Assembly (NCBI GenBank): GCA_009377575.1
Contig: WHTU01000026.1
Location: 1-41,781, forward strand
Direction of reading: 5' to 3'
Length of the DNA: 41,781 bases
Source of the DNA: Nitrososphaeraceae archaeon
Lineage (GTDB): Archaea; Thermoproteota; Nitrososphaeria; Nitrososphaerales; Nitrososphaeraceae
Shown here: positions 25,520-33,458 of the stretch, piece by piece
Layout: the number at the start of each line of letters is the position of its first letter
Position numbering within the stretch: the first letter of the stretch is position 1
Program-made: the position numbers and the translations under genes
Notes under the pieces: generated by a model
Seen by the model: the letters and a program-made list of their open reading frames with translations, nothing else
The model's database searches: none
Told to the model about the DNA's origin: nothing

Positions 25520-26245
25520 CTATACTACACGGAGGTTTGTTTGTTCAAAACTAGATTGATAGCTATCTTTTCCAACTTCAAGCTGCGTATCGTAAATACC
25601 TACATCTGATTTTGGTCCTATCTGCAAAGTAAATGTTGCGCGTCCACTGTTATCTGTATACATAGCCTGGGTAGCCTTGTCTTGTTCTACTCCTTGATTA
25701 GAGGATATGCCGGCAGCTGCAACTGCAGTACCAACTGTATTGGTTTCGAATGAAGTTGATGATGGAGGTTCTACATCTAGTGTTACAAATGCATCTGAGA
25801 TTGGATTTCCGGTTTCTTTATCCTTAACAGTTATTGTAAGATAGGTCTTTTCTCCTATCTTTACAGGATTCTTTGTATATGAGTACTCTACCAAGAATTG
25901 ACTTGATATTTGTGAATTATCATCACAGTCTCCTACTATTCCTTCAAATAATGATGAAAACTTTCCTCCTGCCATATCCTTTGTAATGCTGCAGAAGCTA
26001 TCGCCATCAGTTGCAATGCCTTCTTCGCCATCATAAGCAGCTGCTCTGCCATCTCCAGAAGTATCAATGTCTACGGCGGCTATAGCAGCACTCTGAATAA
26101 GTATCAATGACAAGGATAAAAATAACAATGCCAATAACAACGAGAAACCTGCTAATGTACGACTGGAAAATATACTGCTATATCTGATTGGTAAATTGTT
26201 CAGATCTACTGGTTTTATTTGGATTGTTTTCATATTATCACTCAT
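25520..26245 (-). CDS. Secreted protein with Ig-like (MG2/Big-type) domain
   Basis: A 241-aa exported protein. A long N-terminal region (about 1-28) precedes the signal/anchor helix (AGFSLLLALLFLSLSLILIQ, about 32-51), then AAIAAVDIDTSGDGRAAAYD. A Cys pair (FCSIT, GDCDDN) lies in the middle. The Ig-like domain fills about 115-241: SYTKNPVKIGEKTYLTITVK, NPISDAFVTLDVEPPSS, NSGRATFTLQIGPKSDVGIY, QLEVGKDSYQSS. The last part is close in pattern to the domain at 22314-23258. The two are likely paralogous surface proteins. No C-terminal anchor is visible. Confidence 0.65.
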   Translation of the reverse strand: MSDNMKTIQIKPVDLNNLPIRYSSIFSSRTLAGFSLLLALLFLSLSLILIQSAAIAAVDIDTSGDGRAAAYDGEEGIATDGDSFCSITKDMAGGKFSSLFEGIVGDCDDNSQISSQFLVEYSYTKNPVKIGEKTYLTITVKDKETGNPISDAFVTLDVEPPSSTSFETNTVGTAVAAAGISSNQGVEQDKATQAMYTDNSGRATFTLQIGPKSDVGIYDTQLEVGKDSYQSSFEQTNLRVV

Positions 26246-26310
26246 CTCGACTCATATTTCAAACTGATTGAAGGTTATGCTAAAAAAGAAAAGGTAGAGC
26301 TGTTTGCTTC

Positions 26311-26616
26311 CTAGTCATCATCATCGTGACAATCATCGTCATGGTCACAGTCATGACGATCATCATCATCATCGTCATCAGATGATGCTGCCGCTGCCGC
26401 TGAACTATCGCCTGCCGCTGCCGCTGCCGCTGCGGATCCACCACTAGCTGCCGCTGCCGCTGAACTATCACCTGCCGCTGCCGCTGCCGCTGCGGATCCA
26501 CCACTAGCTGCTGCCGATGCAGCAGAAGATGCAAAAGCTTGTTCTAAAGGTACACTCACTCCGATCATTGCTGTGATTATGACTACAGCTAAAATTACGG
26601 GTACACTTCTATTCAT
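26311..26616 (-). CDS. Secreted Ala/Ser/Gly-repeat protein with Asp/His/Cys tail
   Basis: A 101-aa exported protein. A signal peptide covers residues 1-29 (VPVILAVVIITAMIGVSVPL, then EQAFA). The mature part has a 20-residue unit (GGSAAAAAAAGDSSAAAAAS) present twice, encoded by 60-bp repeats, then an acidic tail of Asp runs with interspersed His and Cys (RHDCDHDDDCHDDDD). The tail could bind divalent metals such as Cu, Zn or Ca. It belongs to the same low-complexity secreted group as the gene at 22314. The start is ATG 26616. Confidence 0.55.
   Translation of the reverse strand: MNRSVPVILAVVIITAMIGVSVPLEQAFASSAASAAASGGSAAAAAAAGDSSAAAAASGGSAAAAAAAGDSSAAAAASSDDDDDDDRHDCDHDDDCHDDDD
26401..26516. 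repeat. 60-bp tandem repeat inside a secreted protein gene
   Basis: The units at 26401-26460 and 26461-26520 agree over about 51 bases with one substitution (tcg/tca) before drifting. They encode the 20-residue Ala/Ser/Gly unit. Shorter gccgct triplet runs lie inside each unit. Confidence 0.8.
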
Positions 26617-27028
26617 TCTAGGTATAGAAGTAATTTAAGATATATCAAATAAACGAATAGGATATTAGTAATTATCTTCTATAATGTGCGTATAGATTTA
26701 TCTTTATCAATGTTAACTAAATTTCTACCGGAATGAGATAAATGCAATCCAATTACTACTTAGGACCGCGTTAGTTTGATACGTATATCGCTAATGATAT
26801 TTGGGATATTTGGGATATTTGGGATATGTTCCGATCTGGCTCCATGAAAACTACCGCCTTCATCAGCTACAGCTTTCTTAAGTAAACTAAAATTGACTTT
26901 CTCAATATCTTACTTAGGCCTATATAAGAGAAAGGAGGATGTCGAGTTACGAAAACTTACCTAACTATAACATAAACTAGTTTTCACGACTACTACTTTA
27001 TATTTTCATAAATGAAGATCCAAATTGC
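26617..27028. other. Non-coding stretch with a 9-bp tandem repeat
   Basis: At 26797-26827 the unit gatatttgg occurs three times plus a partial fourth. The rest is AT-rich spacer. The right end holds the promoter of the tag gene (ctttatattttc at about 26996-27007). Confidence 0.5.
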
Positions 27029-27631
27029 ATGAGTCAGGTACGCTTGAGTAGATGCTCATGGGCTGATAATCCTAAAGATCCCGAAATGCAGCTCTATCAT
27101 GATACAGAATGGGGAGTCCCAGTTCACAACGATACCAAATTATTTGAATTCATAGTTTTAGAGTGTGCTCAGGCCGGATTGAGTTGGTCAACGATCTTAC
27201 GGAAGCGTCCAGATTATCAAAAGGCGTTTGTTAATTATAATGTAAAGAGGGTAGCAGAATTTAGAATGCCTCATGTAGAAAAATTGTTACAATCTACCAA
27301 TGCTAATATCGTAAGAAATAGACTAAAAGTCAACTCTGCCGTTACTAATGCCAGAGCATTCATCAAGATACAACATGACTATGGCAGTTTTGATAATTAT
27401 ATTTGGGACTTTGTTGAAGGTAGAAGAACCAAACACAACTTTTTCAAGAATTGCAGACAAATTCCTACAAAGTCTATAGAATCAAACAATTTAAGCTCAG
27501 ATCTTAGAGCGAGAGGATTTAGCTTTGTGGGTCCTACTATATGCTATGCTTTGATGCAAGCAATTGGTATGATTAATGATCATACTACTAACTGCTTTCG
27601 ACATAAGGAGCTACTTGAAATGATATTCTAA
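27029..27631 (+). CDS. tag: DNA-3-methyladenine glycosylase I (Tag family)
   Basis: A 200-aa base-excision repair enzyme that removes 3-methyladenine from alkylated DNA. Family features are complete: zinc ligands Cys9 (SRCSW) and His24 (LYHDTEWG), with the second pair His185 and Cys189 (HTTNCFRH) in the same H-x3-C spacing as in E. coli Tag. AQAGLSWSTILRKRPDYQKA (about 47-66) forms the base pocket with the characteristic Glu and Trp. The C-terminal half has RGFSFVGPTICYALMQAIG. The length is normal. The start is ATG 27029. It stands alone, with no alkylation-response partner nearby. Tag is rather rare in archaea, so acquisition from bacteria is possible (inference). Confidence 0.92.
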   Translation: MSQVRLSRCSWADNPKDPEMQLYHDTEWGVPVHNDTKLFEFIVLECAQAGLSWSTILRKRPDYQKAFVNYNVKRVAEFRMPHVEKLLQSTNANIVRNRLKVNSAVTNARAFIKIQHDYGSFDNYIWDFVEGRRTKHNFFKNCRQIPTKSIESNNLSSDLRARGFSFVGPTICYALMQAIGMINDHTTNCFRHKELLEMIF

Positions 27632-27790
27632 GATGCCTATACTTGACAAAAATGAGCGTTGGAAGCGCATCAATCACATTAAATATCATTTGATCATAAC
27701 ATATCTCATGAAGTAAAATATAGTCAATCAATTCTTGAGGAGCTCTGGTAAGATGCGTTTAAAGAGTGATAAATAATTGTGCTCAAGCTA

Positions 27791-27919
27791 TTATTTTGTT
27801 TTCTTGAACTTGTCTACTTCTTCTTGCACCTCATTTAGAGATTTTTTCTTTGCTTCTAGTTCATCTGTTTTAGTACTTAATCTTGATTGTGATTCCTAAT
27901 ATAGTTCAGTAAGTCTCAT
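27791..27919 (-). pseudogene. Coiled-coil protein relic with an in-frame TAG
   Basis: From ATG 27919 the codons read MRLTELY, then TAG, then ESQSRLSTKTDELEAKKKSL and EVQEEVDKFKKTK before TAA. The heptad pattern runs across the TAG, so a Gln or Lys codon probably became a stop. Open sequence before the ATG hints at a longer ancestor. The gene is now a short relic in a 430-base spacer (27632-28059) that otherwise shows nothing. Confidence 0.4.
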
Positions 27920-28059
27920 GTAACTTTCAAACGTTGAACACACAATAATACTGATGATTTATTGTCGCGCAGTTTCTTTTACTTTGTACCTCTAAAGCAT
28001 ATTACTTCATAATCTAGCTTTACAGGTCGTACTATTGTCAGCATATTTATTTACTGTAA

Positions 28060-28512
28060 TTGATTATAGTGTCGTCTAATGACTTGCATAATGAGGGCAT
28101 GAGAAAGGAAGTCGGAATCACTAGAACATTGATAGAGTTACACAGATACTATCTTCAAGCTAACGAATTCGATGAAGGTGATTTAATTTATTACAGAATA
28201 AACTACAGGCTTGTAGCATTGTTTGGGATTGCGAAGGAGGAGGCTCAGAGCTTCCATGCAGCATACCATAGGGATATTCCAAGAACAATATCTAAAGGAT
28301 ATTGTCATATCTGTGATGCCATCGTTAAATTTATTCCGATAATATACGGATCATCAGAAAGAGAAAGAAAATCATTGGAAATGGCACAAAACGAAGGAAA
28401 ATTAATTATAGCAAATTTGGGTTATAATGCAATAAAGGAAGGAGTTAAATTACCATTATATGGATGCAAGATTTGTAAGGCTGCATTACCAAGATATGGT
28501 ACTATGCCATAG
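28060..28512 (+). CDS. Zinc-binding hypothetical protein (CxxC...CxxC)
   Basis: A 150-aa protein. The frame opens at TTG 28060, but ATG 28099 (MRKEVGITRTLIELHRYYLQ) looks like the natural start, giving 137 aa. Helical N-terminal half (EFDEGDLIYYRINYRLVALF), then two CxxC knuckles: YCHICDAI (about 94-101 of the longer frame) and GCKICKAAL (about 135-143), which together can hold a structural zinc. The basic charge suggests nucleic acid contact, but no family is recognised. It is convergent with the LLM relic and overlaps its end by 11 bases. Confidence 0.55.
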   Translation: MIIVSSNDLHNEGMRKEVGITRTLIELHRYYLQANEFDEGDLIYYRINYRLVALFGIAKEEAQSFHAAYHRDIPRTISKGYCHICDAIVKFIPIIYGSSERERKSLEMAQNEGKLIIANLGYNAIKEGVKLPLYGCKICKAALPRYGTMP

Positions 28513-28738
28513 TTCTACAAATTTTACCTTCTAATATATCCAGAGATCCACCAACAGGAGCTAACCAACCATCTGCATATTTTGCAATATGGGCCAATAT
28601 TTCCTTTACTATTCCACCCAGATAAATTGGGAAATGTGGCTTTTGAGTAAGTATTGGACCAACCTTTGAAGCTGTAATATTGTAAAATTGACCTTTAAAT
28701 TCTGCAATATCATCAGTCCATATCTTTCTCAAAATCAA
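28502..28738 (-). pseudogene. Internal fragment of an LLM-class flavin/F420 oxidoreductase
   Basis: Seventy-eight residues from the middle of a luciferase-like monooxygenase: LRKIWTDDIAEFKGQFYNIT, then KPHFPIYLGGIVKEILAHIA, then KYADGWLAPV. FKGxFYxI, PIYLGG and YADGWL are the landmark motifs of the F420/FMN-dependent LLM family near residues 130-200 of about 300. Both ends of the gene are missing. The downstream part ends in unrelated sequence at 28502. Confidence 0.7.
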
Positions 28739-28927
28739 GAAACAAGATATTTTTGGGACGGCGCATTTCTAATCAACATTCAGTTAAGAGAACTGTTGCG
28801 TCTTCATAGGTACTATTGGTATGTTATTAAGAAAGCTAAACATGTTCCCCATTTGGAAGTATACATAGTAAATCTATCGCTGAGCTGATTTCAGATTATT
28901 TGATATCGCTGATCTGACGATAATTAC

Positions 28928-29891
28928 CTATCTAACTGTCTCCAAGAACGTCGATACTATTCTATTAAATTGATTTGGATACTGGTTCATTAATCCATGT
29001 CCGGCATCTCTTATTTGAACAAGCCATGCCGAAGGAATCTTGTCCACTATCATTAATGAATTGGCAGCTCGAGTAAAAATGTCCTCTGTTCCAACTATAA
29101 CCAAGGTAGGCTGAGTTATATTCGAAAGATTAGTACATGTACTATCCCAGCTCTCAATCGCTTCGAATTGTGCTTGGAGTACTTGTGGGATCACCGATTC
29201 TTTAGGAATTGGCATATAGTTCTGATAATCTGGATTTGCCTTTAACCAATCAGGCGGAAAGAGCAGAGATACGATCTTCTCCTCTTGTATCGAAGAGGAA
29301 GAATTGGCAATATCCGCAAACGCTTGTTCGACCTCAGGACTTGGAGGAATCGTTTCTTTGCCACTGCAGCTTGATGCATAGAGTATAAGACTGTCAACCC
29401 TGCCTGGATTCATTAAAGCTAGCTCTTGCAATAAAGGAACCCATTGAATAACCAAGGATGTCTGCTTTGCCTATTTTCAATGCGTCGAATAAGCCTGCAG
29501 TATCATTTGCGAGTTGTGTGATTGAATATTCCTCTGTTCCTATAGTTGATTCTCCAGCGCCTCGATTATCAAAAATTATGACTGTCTGATTTGAAGAGAG
29601 CTCTTTCAGCAGAGTTGGATTCCACATATCCATGGTCATACCACCTCCTGCAATCAGGACAATTGGTGTATTACTACCGTTTCCAAGCTGTTTATATGCT
29701 ATATCTATATCACCCACTCTGACTTTTTGTGCTGGCATATTATCTATAGCGCTAACCTCTGCTTGAAATGAGGAGTTCGGGGCTTGACCATAAACAAGAG
29801 GAATATAGTTCAGTCCAGTATTAGGTGATAAAAGAGCAAAATATACAGTTATTATTAATACATATAAGATTGTTTGATTTCTGGTTATCAT
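28928..29891 (-). pseudogene. Secreted alpha/beta hydrolase, one-base frameshift
   Basis: A signal peptide (LYVLIITVYFALLSPN) is followed by an alpha/beta hydrolase: oxyanion-hole GGG (AGGGMTMDMW, about 81-90), DNRGAGEST, and the nucleophile Ser149 in GYSMGS. Just after it, near 29430, the frame slips: GSFIA is followed by RASFN in one frame and by QELALMNPGRVDSLIL in the other. One missing base (GCA-CAA read as GCAAGAG) explains it. The second piece (29455 to 28928) holds the acid GTEDIF and the catalytic His in DAGHGLM. All three catalytic residues survive, so the break is recent or a sequence error. The promoter holds copy 2 of the shared 33-nt element. Confidence 0.8.
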
Positions 29892-29923
29892 TCTACCAAT
29901 TGATTCTGATATCCTAAATCTAG

Positions 29924-29956
29924 TTTTTAAGTATGCAAGGGATTAATAGTATAGTT
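29924..29956 (-). promoter_or_regulatory. Promoter with shared 33-nt element, copy 2
   Basis: Minus-strand AACTATACT, five bases, then TCCCTTGCATACTTAAAAA. It ends 32 bases before the ATG at 29891. The TATA part is weaker here (TTAAAAA). See copies at 4208 and 35012. Confidence 0.7.
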
Positions 29957-30037
29957 AGTGCAAAAATATCGTCAACATCTATTCGTCTGATAGTACAATA
30001 GTTCGAATGAAAGACGTCAGTGAAAATCAATGAAATT

Positions 30038-30334
30038 TTAATCCAATTGAACCGCTTTCTCTAGTCTGTAAACACGTTTAGTTAGGTCTGTAATTTTCTT
30101 GCTATTTTCTTTTTCCAGTATTAATATTAAATGATGGCACAAGGCCCATTCTCTTTTATTTTCTAGACGAAGCCTGTCCAGGTCACTGAGGTCGTCTTCC
30201 TTGAGGAAACGGATGTAAAGATTAATTTTCTTTTCAAGAGCTACTTTCATTTTGTTTGGGTCTCCGTGCGATTCCTCTAGTTCAATGTTCAGGTTTTCCT
30301 CTTCCACCTTCAGTTTATCCTTTAAATTTCGCAT
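30038..30334 (-). CDS. Small coiled-coil protein (98 aa)
   Basis: A highly charged all-helical protein with no membrane segment: KDKLKVEEENLNIELEESHG (about 5-24), EKKINLYIRFLKEDDLSDLD (about 34-53), RLRLENKREWALCHHLILIL and a closing heptad stretch KKITDLTKRVYRLEKA. It has a single Cys next to two His (CHH) in the third helix. No family is recognised. ATG 30334 is the only sensible start. Likely a scaffold or a binding partner. Confidence 0.55.
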   Translation of the reverse strand: MRNLKDKLKVEEENLNIELEESHGDPNKMKVALEKKINLYIRFLKEDDLSDLDRLRLENKREWALCHHLILILEKENSKKITDLTKRVYRLEKAVQLD

Positions 30335-30433
30335 GTAACGATGTCCCTACTTTCTATAATACCAAGATAATAAAATCTCTTAGTAGAAAGAATCTCCATG
30401 ATTTACTATATATCAATAAGGGCTGGAGTGCAA

Positions 30434-30737
30434 ATGAGAAATAGTTTAACAATGACTGACATACAATTATCAAACACTGAAAGTGATGCAGAGCTAAAAA
30501 CCAAGGCCATGAAATTTATACTGGATAAAATTTGCCGCAATTACTTGTAAGAAACTAAACCAAAATTCAGACAAGAGGAGGTTGAAGAACGGCTTAGGGT
30601 GCTTGGTCCTGAATATGTCTATCTAATTATAAGGGATTTATTCAGAGGATCGGGTTAATAGACATTGATGATGAATTAAGATTAACACTAAATGAGAGAG
30701 GAAAAAATCATATAAAAAGGGAGAACTTCAATGCTAG
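30434..30737 (+). pseudogene. Degraded winged-helix regulator
   Basis: From ATG 30434 (or 30452) the plus strand reads MTDIQLSNTESDAELKTKAM, then KFILDKICRNYL and a TAA stop, then ETKPKFRQEEVEERLRVLGP, YVYLIIRDL. A frameshift follows, and the C-terminal wing IQRIGLIDIDDELRLTLNER, GKNHIKR is in another frame. The helix-turn-helix and wing pattern resembles short Nitrososphaeria winged-helix proteins (LTLNERGKxxI is the typical wing end). One nonsense and one indel change make it non-functional as it stands. It ends where the convergent VOC gene ends. Confidence 0.55.
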
Positions 30738-31229
30738 CTATTCTATTGCACTTATCATTTTCTTCAATACCTCTTCTCCTGCTTTCTCTATCTGTTCAGG
30801 AGTTAAATCTTGCTTGTGCGTTGCAATTGACCAGAAATGACCAAAGGGATCCATTAACTGTCCATACCGGTCTCCCCAAAACATATCCATCACAGGCATC
30901 GTTACCGTTGCACCTGCAGCTACAGCTTGATTAAAGGCTTTATCAACATCTTCCGTGTAAAGATGTAATGTAACAGCATTTCCTCCAATAGACTTTGGAG
31001 AACGGCATCCTACCATGTCTCCATGGGTAAACTCATCTGAAAGCATGACAATTGAATCTCCTATCTTGAGTTCGGCATGTACAATGCTATTCCCATCAGG
31101 ACTATTATGACGATAATTTTCAACTGCTCCAAAAGCATGTTTGTAGAACTCAATAGCATCTGATGCGCCCTTGACCACTAGATCTGGTGTAACAGAATGA
31201 AATCTCTCAGGTATTGCTTTAACAACCAT
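30738..31229 (-). CDS. VOC-family protein (PhnB/glyoxalase-like)
   Basis: A 163-aa protein of two beta-alpha-beta-beta-beta modules. The first holds VTPDLVVKGASDAIEFYKHA FGAVE-type sequence (about 13-36) and HAELKIGDSIVMLSDEF (about 51-67). The second holds VTLHLYTEDVDKAFNQAVAA (about 86-105) and DMFWGDRYGQLMDPFGHFWS (about 114-133), then a C-terminal helix (LTPEQIEKAGEEVLKKM). This is the PhnB-like group of the vicinal oxygen chelate superfamily. Some have lyase or dioxygenase roles, others act in resistance or only bind metals. The metal set is incomplete by eye, so no reaction is assigned. Confidence 0.8.
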   Translation of the reverse strand: MVVKAIPERFHSVTPDLVVKGASDAIEFYKHAFGAVENYRHNSPDGNSIVHAELKIGDSIVMLSDEFTHGDMVGCRSPKSIGGNAVTLHLYTEDVDKAFNQAVAAGATVTMPVMDMFWGDRYGQLMDPFGHFWSIATHKQDLTPEQIEKAGEEVLKKMISAIE

Positions 31230-31357
31230 CTTAGGACAATTGGACCAATCTAGTATATGAGTTATTAGGAAATGAATTGTGGTAAATCATGCCTTCGTAA
31301 CTGTATAATATAATAATTAGGCTTTCTCATCTTTCTACAACTATAACCTAGTAATAA

Positions 31358-31826
31358 GAATAGTTTTTGCTTCTTGATTCGTTAAGAGCCCAAAAAATGA
31401 GTCATAAAGATATTGCTAGACATTTACATGAAAAATATCAAATTTCTTCATGGTTGAGCCAGATGGTAACAGTAACATACGAACAGAAGAAAGGACTACG
31501 TAATAAGCATGAGAGACCTGAGGGATATTCAATAAGTATAAGCAAGGTAGTATCGGTTCCAATTACTATTCTATATGACTTTTGGAATGATGATAGTAAA
31601 CGTAGTAGGTGGCTTATCCAGAGGGTCTTCTTGATATCAGAGGTTGGAACCTCAACAAGAATTTACATTTAACTTGGGTAGATGGAAAGACAAGTGTTGA
31701 TGTAACTTTTTATCATAAAGGGCAAGATAAAAGCCGAGTTGTGGCTCAACTCTCGTCTTTAAATGAGAGTGAAAAGATGAAGCCGCTTGGAAAACGAAGC
31801 TTGAACTGTTAGTCAGTTCCCTATGA
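31358..31826 (+). pseudogene. DUF4287-SRPBCC fusion gene, multiply frameshifted
   Basis: The first piece reads LLDSLRAQKMSHKDIARHLH, then EKYQISSWLSQMVTVTYEQK, GLRNKHERPEGYSISISK: the DUF4287 helical domain and the start of an SRPBCC (AHSA1-like) domain. Near 31610 the frame slips to LLDIRGWNLNKNLHLTWVDG, KTSVDVTFYHKGQDKSR, and near 31780 it slips again to AWKTKLELLVSSL before TGA. At the 5' end a TAG stands where a Trp codon is expected before FLLLDSL. At least three changes break it, so it is an old pseudogene. Confidence 0.7.
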
Positions 31827-31999
31827 TGTATTTTGCAGGTAGCTCACTCGCACCTCTACTTGTCGATTTCAGTATTCCTAAATTTATCCCCACTCTTCCA
31901 CCGTATAAAACCTATCATTCATTCAAAAGCCGATCTTTTTTCTGTGTTTTATATATTGAATATTTTTATAGTCGAATACCAAGTGCAAAACATAGGAAC

Positions 32000-32644
32000 T
32001 TGTATTATAATGTAGCAACAAAGTTGCTTGTAGTAATAGCAATAACATGCGTATTTGCAGCAGCTCTAACTTTAATCACTTTTCCTTCGTCTACTGGCAT
32101 GATACAAGATATATTCGCTCAAATTACACCCGCTAGTTTAGGTAATGATAGTGGCAATTCAACAATCATTACAAATACAAATAATATTGATCAGCTATCT
32201 ACACTTACATCTAATGTAACCAATTCATCTAGTATTGTTCAGTTAGCCACATTGTCCTCATATCAGCCTATTACTCCTTCCTCAAATAGCGGCGGCTCGT
32301 CCTCAGATGACGATGAAGCGCCTTCAAATGACGATGATGATGAACAGGATGAGTCTCAGGATATTAATAATAGTGATGGCGGCGATGAAAGCTCTAACTA
32401 TGATAATGATGACAATAATAGTGAGGACGATTCTGACAACGATAATGGAAATACAATAACCATCACATCAACTGGTAACTATGACAGTGAAGACGACGAT
32501 GACAACAGTGACTATAATGAGAATGATGAAAGTGAAAATGATGGTTATTATGATGATAACGAAGACACAAGCGACATTTCTATAGGCTCAGGTGGTGCTT
32601 TCGCCTCAGCAGGTGGTAGTGGTGCTTTCGCCTCAGTCGGATGA
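32000..32644 (+). CDS. Secreted Asp/Ser/Asn-rich protein
   Basis: The open frame extends from 31823, but the first 59 codons are not protein-like and overlap the pseudogene end. TTG 32000 has a TATA box (tatttttata, 31961-31970) at the right distance and starts MYYNVATKLLVVIAI, a signal peptide (to about residue 33, IFAQ). The mature part is low in complexity: Ser/Thr/Asn, then long Asp/Glu/Asn runs (about 95-190), then a duplicated GGAFAS motif. The stop at 32642 may be premature: the +1 frame continues as QSDDDCPDGSERGSFKNTSL, ending at 32731. It fits the surface-protein group at 22314-26616 and shares FAQITPA with the gene at 15754. Confidence 0.55.
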   Translation: MYYNVATKLLVVIAITCVFAAALTLITFPSSTGMIQDIFAQITPASLGNDSGNSTIITNTNNIDQLSTLTSNVTNSSSIVQLATLSSYQPITPSSNSGGSSSDDDEAPSNDDDDEQDESQDINNSDGGDESSNYDNDDNNSEDDSDNDNGNTITITSTGNYDSEDDDDNSDYNENDESENDGYYDDNEDTSDISIGSGGAFASAGGSGAFASVG

Positions 32645-32859
32645 TGATTGTCCAGACGGATCTGAGCGCGGCTCGTTCAAGAACACCTCTCTGTTGAACA
32701 GCGGCTATGCTCTTCAAAAAACTCTAAATTAAGAACCCGTCACGGTTACCAAAACAGTGGCATCAGATTAATTACAATGTGATCATGAATTTTATTATCT
32801 TGATAGTTTTTCTTATGCTTTATATGAAGAGATTCCTATCTTATTTGATGTGATAGAAA

Positions 32860-33231
32860 ATGACCATTACTAAGAGAGCATTATTATACTTCGGAGCGGC
32901 AGTCTGCACCGGTATAGCTGGAATTTTACACCTCATGCTAGTATCAAGCTCTATCAATTCTCAGATGGAATACGCTACCTTTTTCCTAGTTTCTGGTGTA
33001 GCACAAATCTTTTGGGTCTTACCAATGGTAAAAAAGTGGGGTAAGCCTTGGTATGTCATTGGAATTGTGGGGACGGCTGTTCTAGTCAGTTTAACAGGTT
33101 ACGTAATTGCTAATATAGTTGAGAATCCGCAGTCTGCACCTCCTGGCATAACTGAAATGGCTGTTGCAATAGAAGTATTTCAGGTCTCTTACGTCGTAAT
33201 GACTGGAATAATAATCGCTAAAAGAGGGTGA
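32860..33231 (+). CDS. Four-span membrane protein (123 aa)
   Basis: A compact integral membrane protein: helices at about 7-28 (LLYFGAAVCTGIAGILHLML), 38-56 (YATFFLVSGVAQIFWVLPMV), 64-86 (YVIGIVGTAVLVSLTGYVIA) and 98-119 (AVAIEVFQVSYVVMTGIIIA). Short basic loops (KKWGKPW) point to an inside-facing segment. Small conserved residues such as His26, Gln49 and Glu105 inside helices may be functional. I believe that similar proteins are common in Nitrososphaeria, but the role is unknown. The start is ATG 32860. Confidence 0.65.
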   Translation: MTITKRALLYFGAAVCTGIAGILHLMLVSSSINSQMEYATFFLVSGVAQIFWVLPMVKKWGKPWYVIGIVGTAVLVSLTGYVIANIVENPQSAPPGITEMAVAIEVFQVSYVVMTGIIIAKRG

Positions 33232-33458
33232 TAGGTGATTCACATTCACAAAGATGGATAACACTATCGCGTTCAAACTTGGGGTATGAAGGTCTAATTA
33301 GTAGCAGATGAAGGTAGAAAGCATAATAATAGATGAAGGTAACTTACTTTAACACTTATCTGCCTTAGGCATTCGTTTTCATGTCATGTCATGCCATGTC
33401 GATGAGAAATAGTGACAAATTTTCTAAAATACCTTTATTCCAGTTCTTGGCACAATAG

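Noticed and set aside
26797-26827. 9-bp repeat as a regulatory iteron set
   Set aside because: Only 3.5 copies, no relation to a start codon at a sensible distance and no second array; probably simple slippage.
31823-31999. N-terminal 59 codons of the acidic secreted protein frame
   Set aside because: They overlap the end of the DUF4287-SRPBCC pseudogene and lie before the TATA box that fits the TTG at 32000; the signal peptide starts only after that codon.
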